This document shows positions 7,715-16,439 of a stretch of 64,000 nt of DNA, piece by piece; positions within the stretch are counted from its first letter, which is position 1, and the number at the start of each line of letters is the position of its first letter. The notes beneath the pieces were generated by a model, which worked only from the letters and a program-made list of their open reading frames with translations, was not told where the DNA came from and ran no database searches. Source of the stretch: Thiothrix unzii (lineage in GTDB: Bacteria > Pseudomonadota > Gammaproteobacteria > Thiotrichales > Thiotrichaceae); assembly GCF_017901175.1 (NCBI RefSeq), contig NZ_CP072793.1:3162001-3226000 (forward strand). Direction: 5' to 3'. The translations under genes and the position numbers were made by a program.

Positions 7715-8452
7715 ATGGTCGATACAACACAAGCTCAACAGCCAATCGCGCCCATGCTCGCTGTCATGGTTACGCTGTCGGTAGCAACACTGACCCTGGT
7801 GGCTGTGTTGTCGCAGCAAACCAATATTGAAACCGACTTATTGCAACGCACCCGCCAAGCGTTAGTGCAAGCAGGTTTTTCTGCTGATAATGTTCAATTT
7901 AGCGGACGTGACGGCGTGTTGACTGGCACTGTCAGCAGTGATGCAGAAGCTGATCGGATGTTAGCCATTAGCCGCGACGTTTACGGGGTGCGCGATGTCA
8001 ACAAACAACTACTAATCACAGCAGCTACTGTGCCCGATACCAACAATGTACTGGAAACACCCGCGATTGCCAGTGGTGAGTTATACACCCCCAGTAAACA
8101 GCATGAAATCGAGCAAATCGACCTGAGCGCGATTCAATTTGCCTACGCCAAAGCCGAATTGGATGAGGCAGCTTTGCAAACCTTGCAAGAAGTCGTGGCG
8201 CATTTACGCAAAAACCCAGATCTCACGGTGGAAGTTTCCGCCCATACCGACAGCCAAAGCACCGCGCTAGGCAATATGGCTGTCACTCAAGCCCGCGCTG
8301 ATGTAGTGCGCAATTACCTCTTGTCACAAGGCGTTAATGCCACACAAGTCAAAGCTCAAGGCTATGGCTCGGCACGTCCGCTTGCAAGCAATGATACTGA
8401 GGAAGGTCGCGCCCAAAATCGACGTATCGAAATCACCGTTTTCAGAGAATAA
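7715..8452 (+). CDS. BON-OmpA family membrane-anchored protein
   Basis: 245 residues from the chosen start. One N-terminal transmembrane helix (APMLAVMVTLSVATLTLVAVL), a BON-like domain (about 40-105: LLQRTRQALVQAGF, then GVLTGTVSSDAEADRMLAI, then GVRDVNKQL), a linker, then a C-terminal OmpA/MotB peptidoglycan-binding domain with HTDS, the long helix TQARADVVRNYLLSQGV, QGYGSARPLASN and GRAQNRRIEI. The fold anchors envelope complexes to the cell wall. The ATG at 7715 is chosen for GGAG six bases upstream; ATGs at 7691 and 7703 are alternatives. It precedes a coiled-coil protein by 3 bases. Confidence 0.85.
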   Translation: MVDTTQAQQPIAPMLAVMVTLSVATLTLVAVLSQQTNIETDLLQRTRQALVQAGFSADNVQFSGRDGVLTGTVSSDAEADRMLAISRDVYGVRDVNKQLLITAATVPDTNNVLETPAIASGELYTPSKQHEIEQIDLSAIQFAYAKAELDEAALQTLQEVVAHLRKNPDLTVEVSAHTDSQSTALGNMAVTQARADVVRNYLLSQGVNATQVKAQGYGSARPLASNDTEEGRAQNRRIEITVFRE

Positions 8453-8455
8453 CCG

Positions 8456-9127
8456 ATGGGATACCTCGTGATGCAAACTGCTCTTTTCCTGTTAGTCGCC
8501 ACGGTTGCAGGAATCGCTTTGGGTTGGTGGGGTGCGCGAACCATTCACGCCACTATCGCCACCAATTGCCGTAATGAATTAGCGGGCTTACGACGTAATT
8601 ACGAGGATGCCACCCGCGATAACGCTGCCTTGCGCACGCAATTACGCCAAATGGACAGCGCATTGCGTAAAATTAGCACTGTATCAACCGAAACCGATTA
8701 CGGCGAATTTTTGGAAAATCGCAAAGCGTTAGAAAATGTGCGGCGTCAATACGAGGCATTGCTGGAAAAACTGCACCAACAAGAGCAAACGATTCAACAG
8801 TTTCGCGGGCAGTTGCAACAAAGAAAAGTGGAATTGGCTAGCCTCAAGCAAACGCTGCCCACACCAATGACCTTGGACGTATTGTCCACCACCACCGCGC
8901 TAACACCTGAAACCAAAGACGATCTCACATGCATTCAGGGCATTAATTCGTCGTTAGCTGGTAAATTACAGGCGTTGGGCATTATGACTTACCGACAGGT
9001 AGCAGAATTTACCCGTGATGATTTTACCCAAACGCAGCGCATTTTAGGACTGGAGTCGCCGCCACCGTTTGAGGAGTGGGTGCAAAATGCCAGATTATTA
9101 TTCCAGCAAAAATACACTCAGGCGTAG
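8456..9127 (+). CDS. Membrane-anchored coiled-coil protein with helix-hairpin-helix-like C-terminus
   Basis: 223 residues. An N-terminal transmembrane helix (about 6-24, ending GWWGAR), a coiled coil (about 40-140), and a C-terminal small helical domain (DDLTCIQGINSSLAGKLQALGIMTYRQVAEFT) that matches the helix-hairpin-helix-like module found at the end of many envelope or DNA-associated proteins. It sits 3 bases after the OmpA/BON gene and probably works with it. It is a paralogue-like partner of the protein at 755-1144 (shared GWW-x-R and RDN-x-ALR motifs). An in-frame ATG at 8471 is an alternative start. Confidence 0.75.
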   Translation: MGYLVMQTALFLLVATVAGIALGWWGARTIHATIATNCRNELAGLRRNYEDATRDNAALRTQLRQMDSALRKISTVSTETDYGEFLENRKALENVRRQYEALLEKLHQQEQTIQQFRGQLQQRKVELASLKQTLPTPMTLDVLSTTTALTPETKDDLTCIQGINSSLAGKLQALGIMTYRQVAEFTRDDFTQTQRILGLESPPPFEEWVQNARLLFQQKYTQA

Positions 9128-9134
9128 CGGTTAG

Positions 9135-9629
9135 CTAAAAATCGTTGGTCTTTTGCTGGGTACGCACCACTAAAAAGCCCCGCTGTTGCTCGGCATGATA
9201 AATCAAACTCAACTGCCGCCCTTCTTCCGTACCCACAAAACAGGTTTCGCGCTGCAATGAGGCGGGTTGCCACCAAGCTACGGGCGGCGTTTGCATCAAG
9301 AACAAACTTTGCAAACGTTCCGGGGTTAAATCCTGTTGCTGCAAACGGTTTTTGAGAATGAAACTGGTAACAGGCTCACGCGCTACGCTGAAAGTAAACC
9401 ACGCCGTCGTGCCTTGCGCAGAAGCCTGATTCACCCCGTAACTTTCCCCAAAAGCTTCAGCCTTAGTACCAAACCAGCTCGCTAGTGCTTGCTTTACCTC
9501 GTCAGGTTTAGCTTGGCGAAAGCCATTGGACGAGGCGGGCAACAACCATTCAGCTACAAATGGCGTTACCACTAAGGTCACACCAGACAAAATTAGCAAA
9601 GCCATGAGTATTGGGAAAAAGTATTTCAT
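9135..9629 (-). CDS. Uncharacterised single-TM protein
   Basis: 164 residues. One N-terminal membrane segment (FFPILMALLILSGVTLVVTPFVAEWLL), then a soluble region of mixed strand and helix with no motif I recognise. It overlaps the TatD gene by 4 bases (ATGA), so it is the last gene of a four-gene minus-strand operon starting at 11884. Probably exported or facing the periplasm. Confidence 0.7.
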   Translation of the reverse strand: MKYFFPILMALLILSGVTLVVTPFVAEWLLPASSNGFRQAKPDEVKQALASWFGTKAEAFGESYGVNQASAQGTTAWFTFSVAREPVTSFILKNRLQQQDLTPERLQSLFLMQTPPVAWWQPASLQRETCFVGTEEGRQLSLIYHAEQQRGFLVVRTQQKTNDF

Positions 9630-10405
9630 AGTCGAAACAGCCGAGTTGCGTTATCAGTGGTTACATGAGCAATGTGGGCGATGGTATCACCGCGTAGCTC
9701 AGCAAGGGTAGCAGCAATCACCGGCAAGCGTGTCGGATCATTACGCTGCCCACGCCACGCGCTGTCCGGTTGATCAGGTGCGTCGGTTTCCAACAACAGG
9801 TGTTCTAGCGGCACATTGGCAAGGATAGTGCGTAAACGATTAGCTCGTGGATAGGTGCATGTGCCGCCGACACCTAAATAAAACCCTAAGCGAATCAGAC
9901 TATCCGCCTGCTGTTGACTCCCGGCAAAGCTGTGAATCACGCCCGCTACCCCCGGAAAACGCCGAACACACTTAACGATGGCATCCACCGAACGCCGTGC
10001 GTGTATTATCAACGGCAAATCGAATTCACGCGCTAAACGCAAATGCGCCACAAACAACGCCTCCTGCGCCGCCACATCCAAATGCGGTAAGAAAAAATCC
10101 AGCCCGCATTCGCCCACCGCTACTGGATTGCCTTGCTGTAACCACCTCGGCAAGCTCAAAACGTGCTCAGGGCGATGTTCGTTAAGATAAACCGGGTGTA
10201 AACCGTAACTAGCATGAAAACCGGGAAGACTTGCACATACTGCCTGTAAACGCCCCCATGCGGCGGCTTTGACTGCCGGGAATACCAAATCAGTTACGCC
10301 AAGGGTTTGCATTTGCTGGGTGAGTGCGGTGCGATCGACATCAAAATCTGGCTCGTCGAAATGACAGTGGGTATCAATAAAACGCAGCGTTTCTGCCATG
10401 ATCAC
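9626..10405 (-). CDS. TatD-family metal-dependent hydrolase
   Basis: 259 residues, TIM-barrel amidohydrolase of the TatD group. Visible metal ligands: FIDTHCHFD near residue 10, the VGECGLDFF Glu, LIIHARR His, GVIHSFAGS His, and LLLETDAPDQP Asp. The family acts as metal-dependent deoxyribonucleases or on D-aminoacyl-tRNA. Length fits the YjjV/YcfH/TatD paralogues, and I cannot choose among them. It overlaps both neighbours by 4 bases, giving tight translational coupling. Confidence 0.9.
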   Translation of the reverse strand: MIMAETLRFIDTHCHFDEPDFDVDRTALTQQMQTLGVTDLVFPAVKAAAWGRLQAVCASLPGFHASYGLHPVYLNEHRPEHVLSLPRWLQQGNPVAVGECGLDFFLPHLDVAAQEALFVAHLRLAREFDLPLIIHARRSVDAIVKCVRRFPGVAGVIHSFAGSQQQADSLIRLGFYLGVGGTCTYPRANRLRTILANVPLEHLLLETDAPDQPDSAWRGQRNDPTRLPVIAATLAELRGDTIAHIAHVTTDNATRLFRL

Positions 10406-11043
10406 TCACACGGCTGGCTGGGTTGGTGCATAGCCAATAAAGCATTCATTGCCGCCGCCACTAGCGCACTGCCACCACGCATTCCATCGACAACAAGGCA
10501 TTCCACCCCTAATTCCTGATGTAAATCCCACAACCATTGCTTGGCTGCTGTCGCTTGCACAAAACCATGCGGCGCGGCAATCACTAAGGCAGGCGGTGGC
10601 ACACCTTCTTTTAATATTTCCAACAGACGAAACAAGGCGGTAGCCGATTGTCCAATCAACACAATACCGCCTGACATATAGGGCTTCCAGCATTCTACCG
10701 CACTCATTGCGCGAGTTTGGCGGTTGGCTTTGGCATGAGATACCACCGAAGCTTTATGGAGAAAATGCATGGGTTCTTGGGATAAACGACTGACATCCAA
10801 GGCATAACGGATTAGATCTTCGTCATACAACAGATTTTTGCGTTTTTTGAGGGCTTTCCCAGCGGTATTAATCAAATTGGCACTAAAGCGGATGTGCTGC
10901 GCCAACTGCGGTTCACCGTAGGCGTACACCATCGGAATCACCACTTCCTGCTGTTCAGCGGTAAAACCGGACAGATCGGTGAGTTCACGAATTTTTTCGA
11001 GATTTTGTGCCCAGATGCGCTCCGGGTCACGCACGTATTGCAT
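10402..11043 (-). CDS. CbiC/CobH-like protein lacking the catalytic His
   Basis: 213 residues, clearly of the precorrin-8X methylmutase family: N-terminal IWAQNLEKIRELTDLSGF, central TRAMSAVE, VLIGQSATALFRLLEIL, PALVIAAPHGFVQA, and C-terminal GMRGGSALVAAAMNAL. In CobH/CbiC the catalytic His lies in an R-x2-HACG-like motif; here the aligned stretch reads PMVYAYGE, with Tyr40 in place of that His. No other cobalamin gene lies nearby. It may bind a tetrapyrrole or have lost methylmutase activity. Operon partners are TatD and two envelope proteins. Confidence 0.8.
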   Translation of the reverse strand: MQYVRDPERIWAQNLEKIRELTDLSGFTAEQQEVVIPMVYAYGEPQLAQHIRFSANLINTAGKALKKRKNLLYDEDLIRYALDVSRLSQEPMHFLHKASVVSHAKANRQTRAMSAVECWKPYMSGGIVLIGQSATALFRLLEILKEGVPPPALVIAAPHGFVQATAAKQWLWDLHQELGVECLVVDGMRGGSALVAAAMNALLAMHQPSQPCE

Positions 11044-11059
11044 GACACACCCTCATCAC

Positions 11060-11884
11060 CTAACGCAACGCCGCTAAGAGGCTATCCGCACCAATCACAT
11101 CGCTAATATCTTCATAAGGCACGGTAAATTCGGTAGGCCCCATCACGTAAGGAGCCACTTCGTAAGGGTTAAACGCAAACACCATACCATCCGCCTGCAA
11201 CCCAAAGTTGGTATTCACACTAAACACATTGTTTTCAAACCAAAAACCTTCGGTTTCAAGATTGGCATCCGGGGCAATATTGCGTGCTTCACGGAAAGCT
11301 TTTTCAGCCGCGACATTTAACGCACTTTCATAACCCGGTGTCAGTAAATCCGCCAACGTCACTTGTTTGCCAGTCGTGGTATCAAACACAAAATAACGCT
11401 GCCCGCCGAACGGATGCGCACCACCGGTATAACCGTTTTCAGTGAAATTCAAGGTGATCAAATGACCTGCACCAAACACCACTGTGACCGTGCGTTCCAA
11501 TTCCCAACTACTCAGGGGGCTGGGTGTTTTTTGGTAATCCGCAATAAACATCGACGCTAATTCTTCCAGCGACGTGGCTTGCTTGCCTTGTTCATCACTG
11601 AATTCGACCAATTGGCTTAAAACAAACTGATTAATCGCATCGACCGCAGCAGGATTTGCCTCACCCAACACCTTGGGATAACTCACTTTAACACTCGCAC
11701 ACTGCATATTTTCAGCAGTCACGCCCGGATTGCCGGGGCATTGAGCACCGCCATTGCGCTGGAATTCGACTATTTCCGTCTTTACGCCTTCGGGCAAAGC
11801 TTCGCTGCCCAATACCGGCACATCCCACTTACAGGCACTCAATGACAACAAACTCATCAACAGCAACCACTTACTCACACCCAT
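11060..11884 (-). CDS. RsiV/DUF3298-like lipoprotein
   Basis: 274 residues. Lipoprotein signal (LLLMSLLSLSACKWD, lipobox LSAC). The mature part matches the DUF4163/DUF3298 pair seen in RsiV and PdaC-type envelope proteins: a first domain with VSYPKVLGEANPAAVDAINQFV and a second with NFTENGYTGGAHPFGGQRYFVFDTTTGKQVTLADLLTPG. The RsiV domain binds lysozyme in Firmicutes; the role in Gram-negatives is not known to me. First gene of the operon that continues with the CbiC-like gene 16 bases on. Confidence 0.8.
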   Translation of the reverse strand: MGVSKWLLLMSLLSLSACKWDVPVLGSEALPEGVKTEIVEFQRNGGAQCPGNPGVTAENMQCASVKVSYPKVLGEANPAAVDAINQFVLSQLVEFSDEQGKQATSLEELASMFIADYQKTPSPLSSWELERTVTVVFGAGHLITLNFTENGYTGGAHPFGGQRYFVFDTTTGKQVTLADLLTPGYESALNVAAEKAFREARNIAPDANLETEGFWFENNVFSVNTNFGLQADGMVFAFNPYEVAPYVMGPTEFTVPYEDISDVIGADSLLAALR

Positions 11885-11986
11885 CGTACACTTCCTCCCA
11901 AAACTGAGCCGTTTTGTCGTTTATCACCAAGATACCTGTAGCGGCTGCGTTCTGCCAGCTTTTTCCTAGCATTGCAGTGTGTATTA

Positions 11987-12622
11987 CTAAGGTGCAAGCC
12001 GTACTACTTCCCAATCCGCTGACTGCCGCCGGTATTCAAAACGGTCATGCAAACGACTCGAACGCCCCTGCCAAAATTCCACGGTTTCCGGCACGATCCG
12101 GTATCCACCCCAAAAATCCGGCAAAGGAATTTCACCAGCACTGAATTTACGCTTCATTTCATCCAGCTTAATTTCCAACAAGGTGCGCGAGGTAATGATC
12201 GAACTTTGCGCCGATACCCACGCCCCTAACTGGCTGCCGCGCGGACGACTGATAAAATAGCGTAACGATTCCAGTGTGGACACTTTTTCCGCGCGTCCGG
12301 TAATTTCCACCTGACGTTCGAGTTCTTTCCAAAACAACAACAACGCAACCTGCGGATTTTCACTGATCTGCTGGGCTTTTTGACTGTGGTAATTGGTGAA
12401 AAACACGAAGCCATTCTCGTCGTAGGATTTTAGCAGAACGGTGCGTAATGTGGGTTTGCCATTGGCTGCCACGGTGGCTATTTGCATGGCATTCGGCTCC
12501 AGCACTTCGGCGGCAATCGCCTGCTGAAACCACTGGTGAAATTGTTCAAAAGGGTTAGCTGCTAAGGTAGCCCGACTTAAATCCGCTTGGGTGTATTCCC
12601 GCCGCAGTGCGCCAATGTCCAT
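11987..12622 (-). CDS. pdxH: Pyridoxine/pyridoxamine 5'-phosphate oxidase
   Basis: 211 residues, the usual PdxH length. It oxidises PNP or PMP to pyridoxal phosphate using FMN. Visible family features: N-terminal LRREYTQADL, the PTLRTVLLKSYDENGFVFFTNYHSQKA FMN/substrate segment, RQVEITGRAEKV, SRPRGSQLGAWVSAQSS, and the C-terminal PDFWGGYRIVPETVEFWQGRSSRLHDRF. Cytoplasmic homodimer. Monocistronic by spacing. Confidence 0.96.
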   Translation of the reverse strand: MDIGALRREYTQADLSRATLAANPFEQFHQWFQQAIAAEVLEPNAMQIATVAANGKPTLRTVLLKSYDENGFVFFTNYHSQKAQQISENPQVALLLFWKELERQVEITGRAEKVSTLESLRYFISRPRGSQLGAWVSAQSSIITSRTLLEIKLDEMKRKFSAGEIPLPDFWGGYRIVPETVEFWQGRSSRLHDRFEYRRQSADWEVVRLAP

Positions 12623-12672
12623 GAAGATACTCGTTGGTAGTCACAATAACGCAGCAGTGTACAACGAAAAAA

Positions 12673-12699
12673 AGCCAGACCCAAAAACCGGGTCTGGCT
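12673..12699 (-). terminator. Terminator for the 12781-13050 lipoprotein gene
   Basis: Perfect 10-bp stem AGCCAGACCC/GGGTCTGGCT (12673-12682 with 12690-12699). On the minus strand it is followed by a T-run (complement of the A-run at 12667-12672). A second perfect 7-bp repeat GGAACCC/GGGTTCC (12742-12748 with 12754-12760) lies closer to the gene without a T-run. Confidence 0.85.
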
Positions 12700-12780
12700 A
12701 AAAGGACACAAAGGAAGGGCTAAGACCTTCGTGTCATTGTTGGAACCCACTTAGGGTTCCAGGGGCTAACAAACAGATAA

Positions 12781-13050
12781 TCAGTTTAAACCGTAATGTG
12801 CAGCAACGTAGCGTCGCTCGCCTCCAGACATCGGGGCGGATACGGTAACAACAGGGCTAATATAACCTTGTTGTGGCATGTATGTCAGTGGTGCACGAGT
12901 TACACCCACAGCATTAGGCTGCATTCCGTACATACCGTAGGCTTGCGCCTGCCAAGCACTGTACAGCGGATGGCTTTGCACACTGGTGCAACCAGCTAAA
13001 GGAAGTAGGGCAACAGCCCAGAGTAACACACTGTTTTTTATCGTTTTCAT
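12781..13050 (-). CDS. Small lipoprotein
   Basis: 89 residues. Signal peptide MKTIKNSVLLWAVALLPLAGC with lipobox LAGC. The mature part is about 69 residues, rich in Tyr, Gly, Pro and Met (YGMYGMQPNAVGV, YMPQQGY) with no known domain. Its own terminator follows, so it is probably a single-gene unit. Confidence 0.75.
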   Translation of the reverse strand: MKTIKNSVLLWAVALLPLAGCTSVQSHPLYSAWQAQAYGMYGMQPNAVGVTRAPLTYMPQQGYISPVVTVSAPMSGGERRYVAAHYGLN

Positions 13051-13181
13051 GGTGTCGTTCGGGTTTGGGTTTGTCTATGGAACGTATCGTTACAGAAAAC
13101 GCGGCGCATGTGCAGCACTAGCTTGATAAACGGTGGAGGAGGCGGATAAGAGGATAAAAAATAATGATGACCGGTTAATTT

Positions 13182-14294
13182 TTACACCTTTTGCTGTTGC
13201 GCAATCGCCCAATCCAGATGCTCCAACACCATCTCATCACCGCAATCACCCCGCCGTTGCAGCAATAACGCCAAGGTTGCCGCACTCGCAGGGCTATTAC
13301 CCAAAGCCACCGCCAGATTGCGTGACCAACGCGCATAACCAATCCGCCGAATCGGTGAACCTTCAAAACGCTGTAAAAACTCCGCTTGCGTCCATTGCAA
13401 CAATTCCCCCAACCGCGCACTGTCTAGGCCGTGGCGTGCGGCAAAATCTGCTTCTGGCGAAGTCTGCGCAAAACGATTCCAAGGGCAAATCAACTGGCAA
13501 TCGTCACAACCGTAAATCCGATTACCCAATAACGGGCGCAACTCCAGCGGAATACTACCCTGATGCTCGATGGTCAAATAGGAAATGCACCGCCGCGCAT
13601 CCAGCTCATACGGCGCAATAATCGCCTGTGTCGGGCAAACCGTGATGCACGCCTGACATTGCCCACAATGCTCCGTGACCGCTCCGGTTTCCGGCAACGG
13701 CAAATCGGTGTAAATCTCCCCTAGAAAAAACCACGACCCCGCCTCGCGACTCAGGATATTGGTGTGCTTCCCCATCCACCCCAACCCCGCGTTAACTGCT
13801 AACGGCTTTTCCAATACCGGTGCGCTGTCGGTAAACACCCGGTAATTAAACTGCCCCAACAGCGGTTGTAATTGTTGTGCCAACTTTTCTAAACGTTGCC
13901 GCAACAGCTTGTGATAATCGCGCCCCAAGGCATAACGCGAAATGTAAGCCCGTTCCGGGTGATTCAGCAGCATTACCGCATCCACGGTATCCGGCGGGAA
14001 ATAATCCATGCGCACACTGATGACACTCAACGTTCCCGCTACTAGTTCTGCCGGGCGGCTGCGTTTCGTGCCGTGGCTTGCCATCCACGCCATATCGCCG
14101 TGATAACCTTGATCCAACCAGTCCAGCAACCGCTGTTCCGCTGCCTCCAACGCAATACCACTCACCCCCACAGCATTAAAGCCTAAGTTTTTACTCAGGG
14201 TTTGCAAGGTGTGCAACCAGTGATCCGGCGTGGGCGCGGCGTTATTCAATGCGTTTTCCGAGGGGTTAACTAAAGTAAAGGCATTATCCGCCAT
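13182..14294 (-). CDS. queG: Epoxyqueuosine reductase
   Basis: 370 residues. QueG reduces epoxyqueuosine to queuosine in the wobble position of tRNA, using cobalamin and two [4Fe-4S] clusters. The ferredoxin-like motif CGQCQACITVCPTQAI and the second Cys set CDDCQLICPWNRF are visible, together with the family segments DSAPVLEKPLAVNAGLGWMGKHTNI and RCISYLTIEHQG. N-terminal extension of about 25 residues before the usual start is possible. Its cobalamin need is of note next to the CbiC-like orphan. Divergent from uup with a 46-base gap. Confidence 0.96.
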   Translation of the reverse strand: MADNAFTLVNPSENALNNAAPTPDHWLHTLQTLSKNLGFNAVGVSGIALEAAEQRLLDWLDQGYHGDMAWMASHGTKRSRPAELVAGTLSVISVRMDYFPPDTVDAVMLLNHPERAYISRYALGRDYHKLLRQRLEKLAQQLQPLLGQFNYRVFTDSAPVLEKPLAVNAGLGWMGKHTNILSREAGSWFFLGEIYTDLPLPETGAVTEHCGQCQACITVCPTQAIIAPYELDARRCISYLTIEHQGSIPLELRPLLGNRIYGCDDCQLICPWNRFAQTSPEADFAARHGLDSARLGELLQWTQAEFLQRFEGSPIRRIGYARWSRNLAVALGNSPASAATLALLLQRRGDCGDEMVLEHLDWAIAQQQKV

Positions 14295-14340
14295 CCAGCG
14301 TTCTGGTCAATTGCACGATTGACTGCGATAATCCGCGCCT

Positions 14341-16158
14341 ATGGCACTTTTAAACTTACGAAATATTCACCTCGAAAACGGCGACAATCGCCTTTTCGAC
14401 AGTATTGACCTGCAAATCGACGCGGGCGAACGCTTATGTTTGGTCGGGCGTAATGGCACGGGCAAATCCACCCTGATGAAATTGCTCTGCGGCGAAGTGA
14501 TTCCCGACGACGGTGACGTATTGCATTCCCCCGATGTCAAAATCGCGCGGCTGCAACAAGACGTACCGCACGGCATGGAAGCCAGCGTCTTCGAGGTCGT
14601 AGCGCAAGGTTTAACCGACTTGCACCCCGAAGACGAATGGCAGGTGCAATGGAAAGTTGACACGGTGCTATCGCGCTTACAACTTGACCCGGATACGCGC
14701 TTTGAAAGCCTCTCCGGTGGTTGGAAACGCCGCGCTTTACTGGCACGCGCCTTGGTTTCCGAACCCGACCTGTTACTGCTGGACGAACCAACCAACCACT
14801 TGGATATTCCTGCGATTGAATGGCTGGAAAACTTCCTGCTGAGTTTCAAAAGCACCCTGTTATTTGTGTCGCATGACCGCGCTTTCGTGCAAAAACTCGC
14901 GACACGCATTATCGAACTGGATCGCGGCAAGCTCACCAGTTGGGCTGGCACCTTTCAGCAATACCAAGAACGCAAACAAGCCGCGCTCGAAGCCGAAGCC
15001 CAACAAGCCGCGCTGTTTGATAAACGTTTAGCGGATGAAGAAGCGTGGATTCGCCAAGGTGTCAAAGCCCGCCGCACCCGTAATGAAGGCCGAGTACGCC
15101 GCTTAGAAGCGATGCGCAATGAATTCCAGCAACGCCGCAACCTCCAAGGCAAAGTGCAAGCGCAGATAGGGCAAGCCGACGCTTCCGGTAAAATCGTGCT
15201 GGAAGCCACTCACCTCAGTTACGGTTGGGCAGACACCCTGTTGATCAACGATTTCAGCACCACGGTATTACGTGGCGACAAAATCGGCATTATCGGCCCC
15301 AACGGGGTTGGTAAAACCACCTTGATCAAACTGTTGCTGGAGCAATTACAACCCACCTCTGGCACGGTTAACGTGGGAACGCGCCTGCAAGTAGCGTATT
15401 TCGACCAACACCGCTCGCAGTTCGACGGTGAAAAAAACCTGCGGGATAACATTGTTTCTGGCTCTGACTTTGTGGAAGTCAACGGTCAAAAACGCCATAT
15501 CATCAGTTATCTGCAAGACTTCCTGTTTACCCCATTACAAATCCAAAAGCCGGTTAAAGTGCTGTCTGGCGGGGAACGCAATCGCTTGTTGCTGGCACGC
15601 TTATTTGCGCAACCCTCGAATTTATTGGTGCTGGACGAACCCACCAACGACCTTGATGCCGAAACGCTGGAATTGCTGGAAGAATTGCTGATTGATTACC
15701 AAGGCACACTGTTGCTGATTTCGCATGACCGCAGTTTCCTCAACTCGGTGGTCACGCGCAGCATCGTGTTTGAGCGTTCTCTTGATGGCAAGGACACCAT
15801 TGGCGAATACGCTGGCGGTTACGACGACTGGCTGTTGCAACGCCCCACCTTACCTACGGAAAAATCCACGCAAAAATCGCCAAAAGCTGCGGAAAAACCA
15901 CCAATCGCAGCCAAACCCGTCAATAAACCCAAAAAGCTCAGCTTCAAAGATCAACGCGAATTGGATTTATTACCCGCCCGCTTGGAGCAATTGGAAGCCG
16001 CCATTGCCGCGATTCAAGATGCGATGGGTACGCCTACGTTCTATCAACAAAGCAGCACGGCAATTACCGCCAAGCAAGACGAATTAGCGGCGCGGGAAGC
16101 AGAGTTCGAGCAGGCGTTTGCACGCTGGGAAGAACTGGAGCAATTAGCTGCAACCTAA
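14341..16158 (+). CDS. uup: ABC-F ATPase Uup
   Basis: 605 residues with two ABC domains and no membrane segment. Walker A motifs GRNGTGKST and GPNGVGKTT; signature and Walker B pairs LSGGWKRRALLARAL with LLLLDEPTNHLD, and LSGGERNRLLLARLF with LLVLDEPTNDLD. The linker between domains is a charged ABC-F type arm, and the C-terminus has a basic linker plus a coiled coil (LDLLPARLEQLEAAIAAIQ) as in Uup. ABC-F proteins act on ribosomes; Uup also affects transposon excision and binds DNA. Confidence 0.93.
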   Translation: MALLNLRNIHLENGDNRLFDSIDLQIDAGERLCLVGRNGTGKSTLMKLLCGEVIPDDGDVLHSPDVKIARLQQDVPHGMEASVFEVVAQGLTDLHPEDEWQVQWKVDTVLSRLQLDPDTRFESLSGGWKRRALLARALVSEPDLLLLDEPTNHLDIPAIEWLENFLLSFKSTLLFVSHDRAFVQKLATRIIELDRGKLTSWAGTFQQYQERKQAALEAEAQQAALFDKRLADEEAWIRQGVKARRTRNEGRVRRLEAMRNEFQQRRNLQGKVQAQIGQADASGKIVLEATHLSYGWADTLLINDFSTTVLRGDKIGIIGPNGVGKTTLIKLLLEQLQPTSGTVNVGTRLQVAYFDQHRSQFDGEKNLRDNIVSGSDFVEVNGQKRHIISYLQDFLFTPLQIQKPVKVLSGGERNRLLLARLFAQPSNLLVLDEPTNDLDAETLELLEELLIDYQGTLLLISHDRSFLNSVVTRSIVFERSLDGKDTIGEYAGGYDDWLLQRPTLPTEKSTQKSPKAAEKPPIAAKPVNKPKKLSFKDQRELDLLPARLEQLEAAIAAIQDAMGTPTFYQQSSTAITAKQDELAAREAEFEQAFARWEELEQLAAT

Positions 16159-16232
16159 ACCCAAGCGTCTGTCGTTATCCACGCTAACGTATTACACTAA
16201 CCCCATCCATTATCGAAAAGGTAGTATTTGGT

Positions 16233-16439
16233 ATGCAGATGGCGACAATTTCTCCAAAATTCCAAGTAGTCATTCCTCGTGCTATTCGTGAGCCGATGGG
16301 AATTCAAGTTGGACAAAAAATACAGGTACTACGTTACGGTAATCGTATTGAGTTGATTCCATTTAAAATAGCCAGAGAGTTGCGCGGATTTTTAAAGGGT
16401 ATCAACACAACCGTCGAGCGCGAGACTGACCGTGTATGA
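16233..16439 (+). CDS. vapB: AbrB/MazE-fold antitoxin (VapB type)
   Basis: 68 residues with the swapped-hairpin AbrB DNA-binding motif at the N-terminus (ATISPKFQVVIPRAIREPMGIQVGQKIQVLRYGNRIELIP) and a short C-terminal tail that would wrap the toxin. The partner toxin gene starts inside its stop codon region (4-base ATGA overlap). A second in-frame ATG two codons in is possible. Such antitoxins neutralise VapC and repress their own promoter. Confidence 0.88.
   Translation: MQMATISPKFQVVIPRAIREPMGIQVGQKIQVLRYGNRIELIPFKIARELRGFLKGINTTVERETDRV

Noticed and set aside
13133-13621. A 162-codon open frame on the + strand
   Set aside because: It lies entirely opposite queG, whose family motifs are clear; the translation is low-complexity Pro/Thr/Asn and has no start signal.
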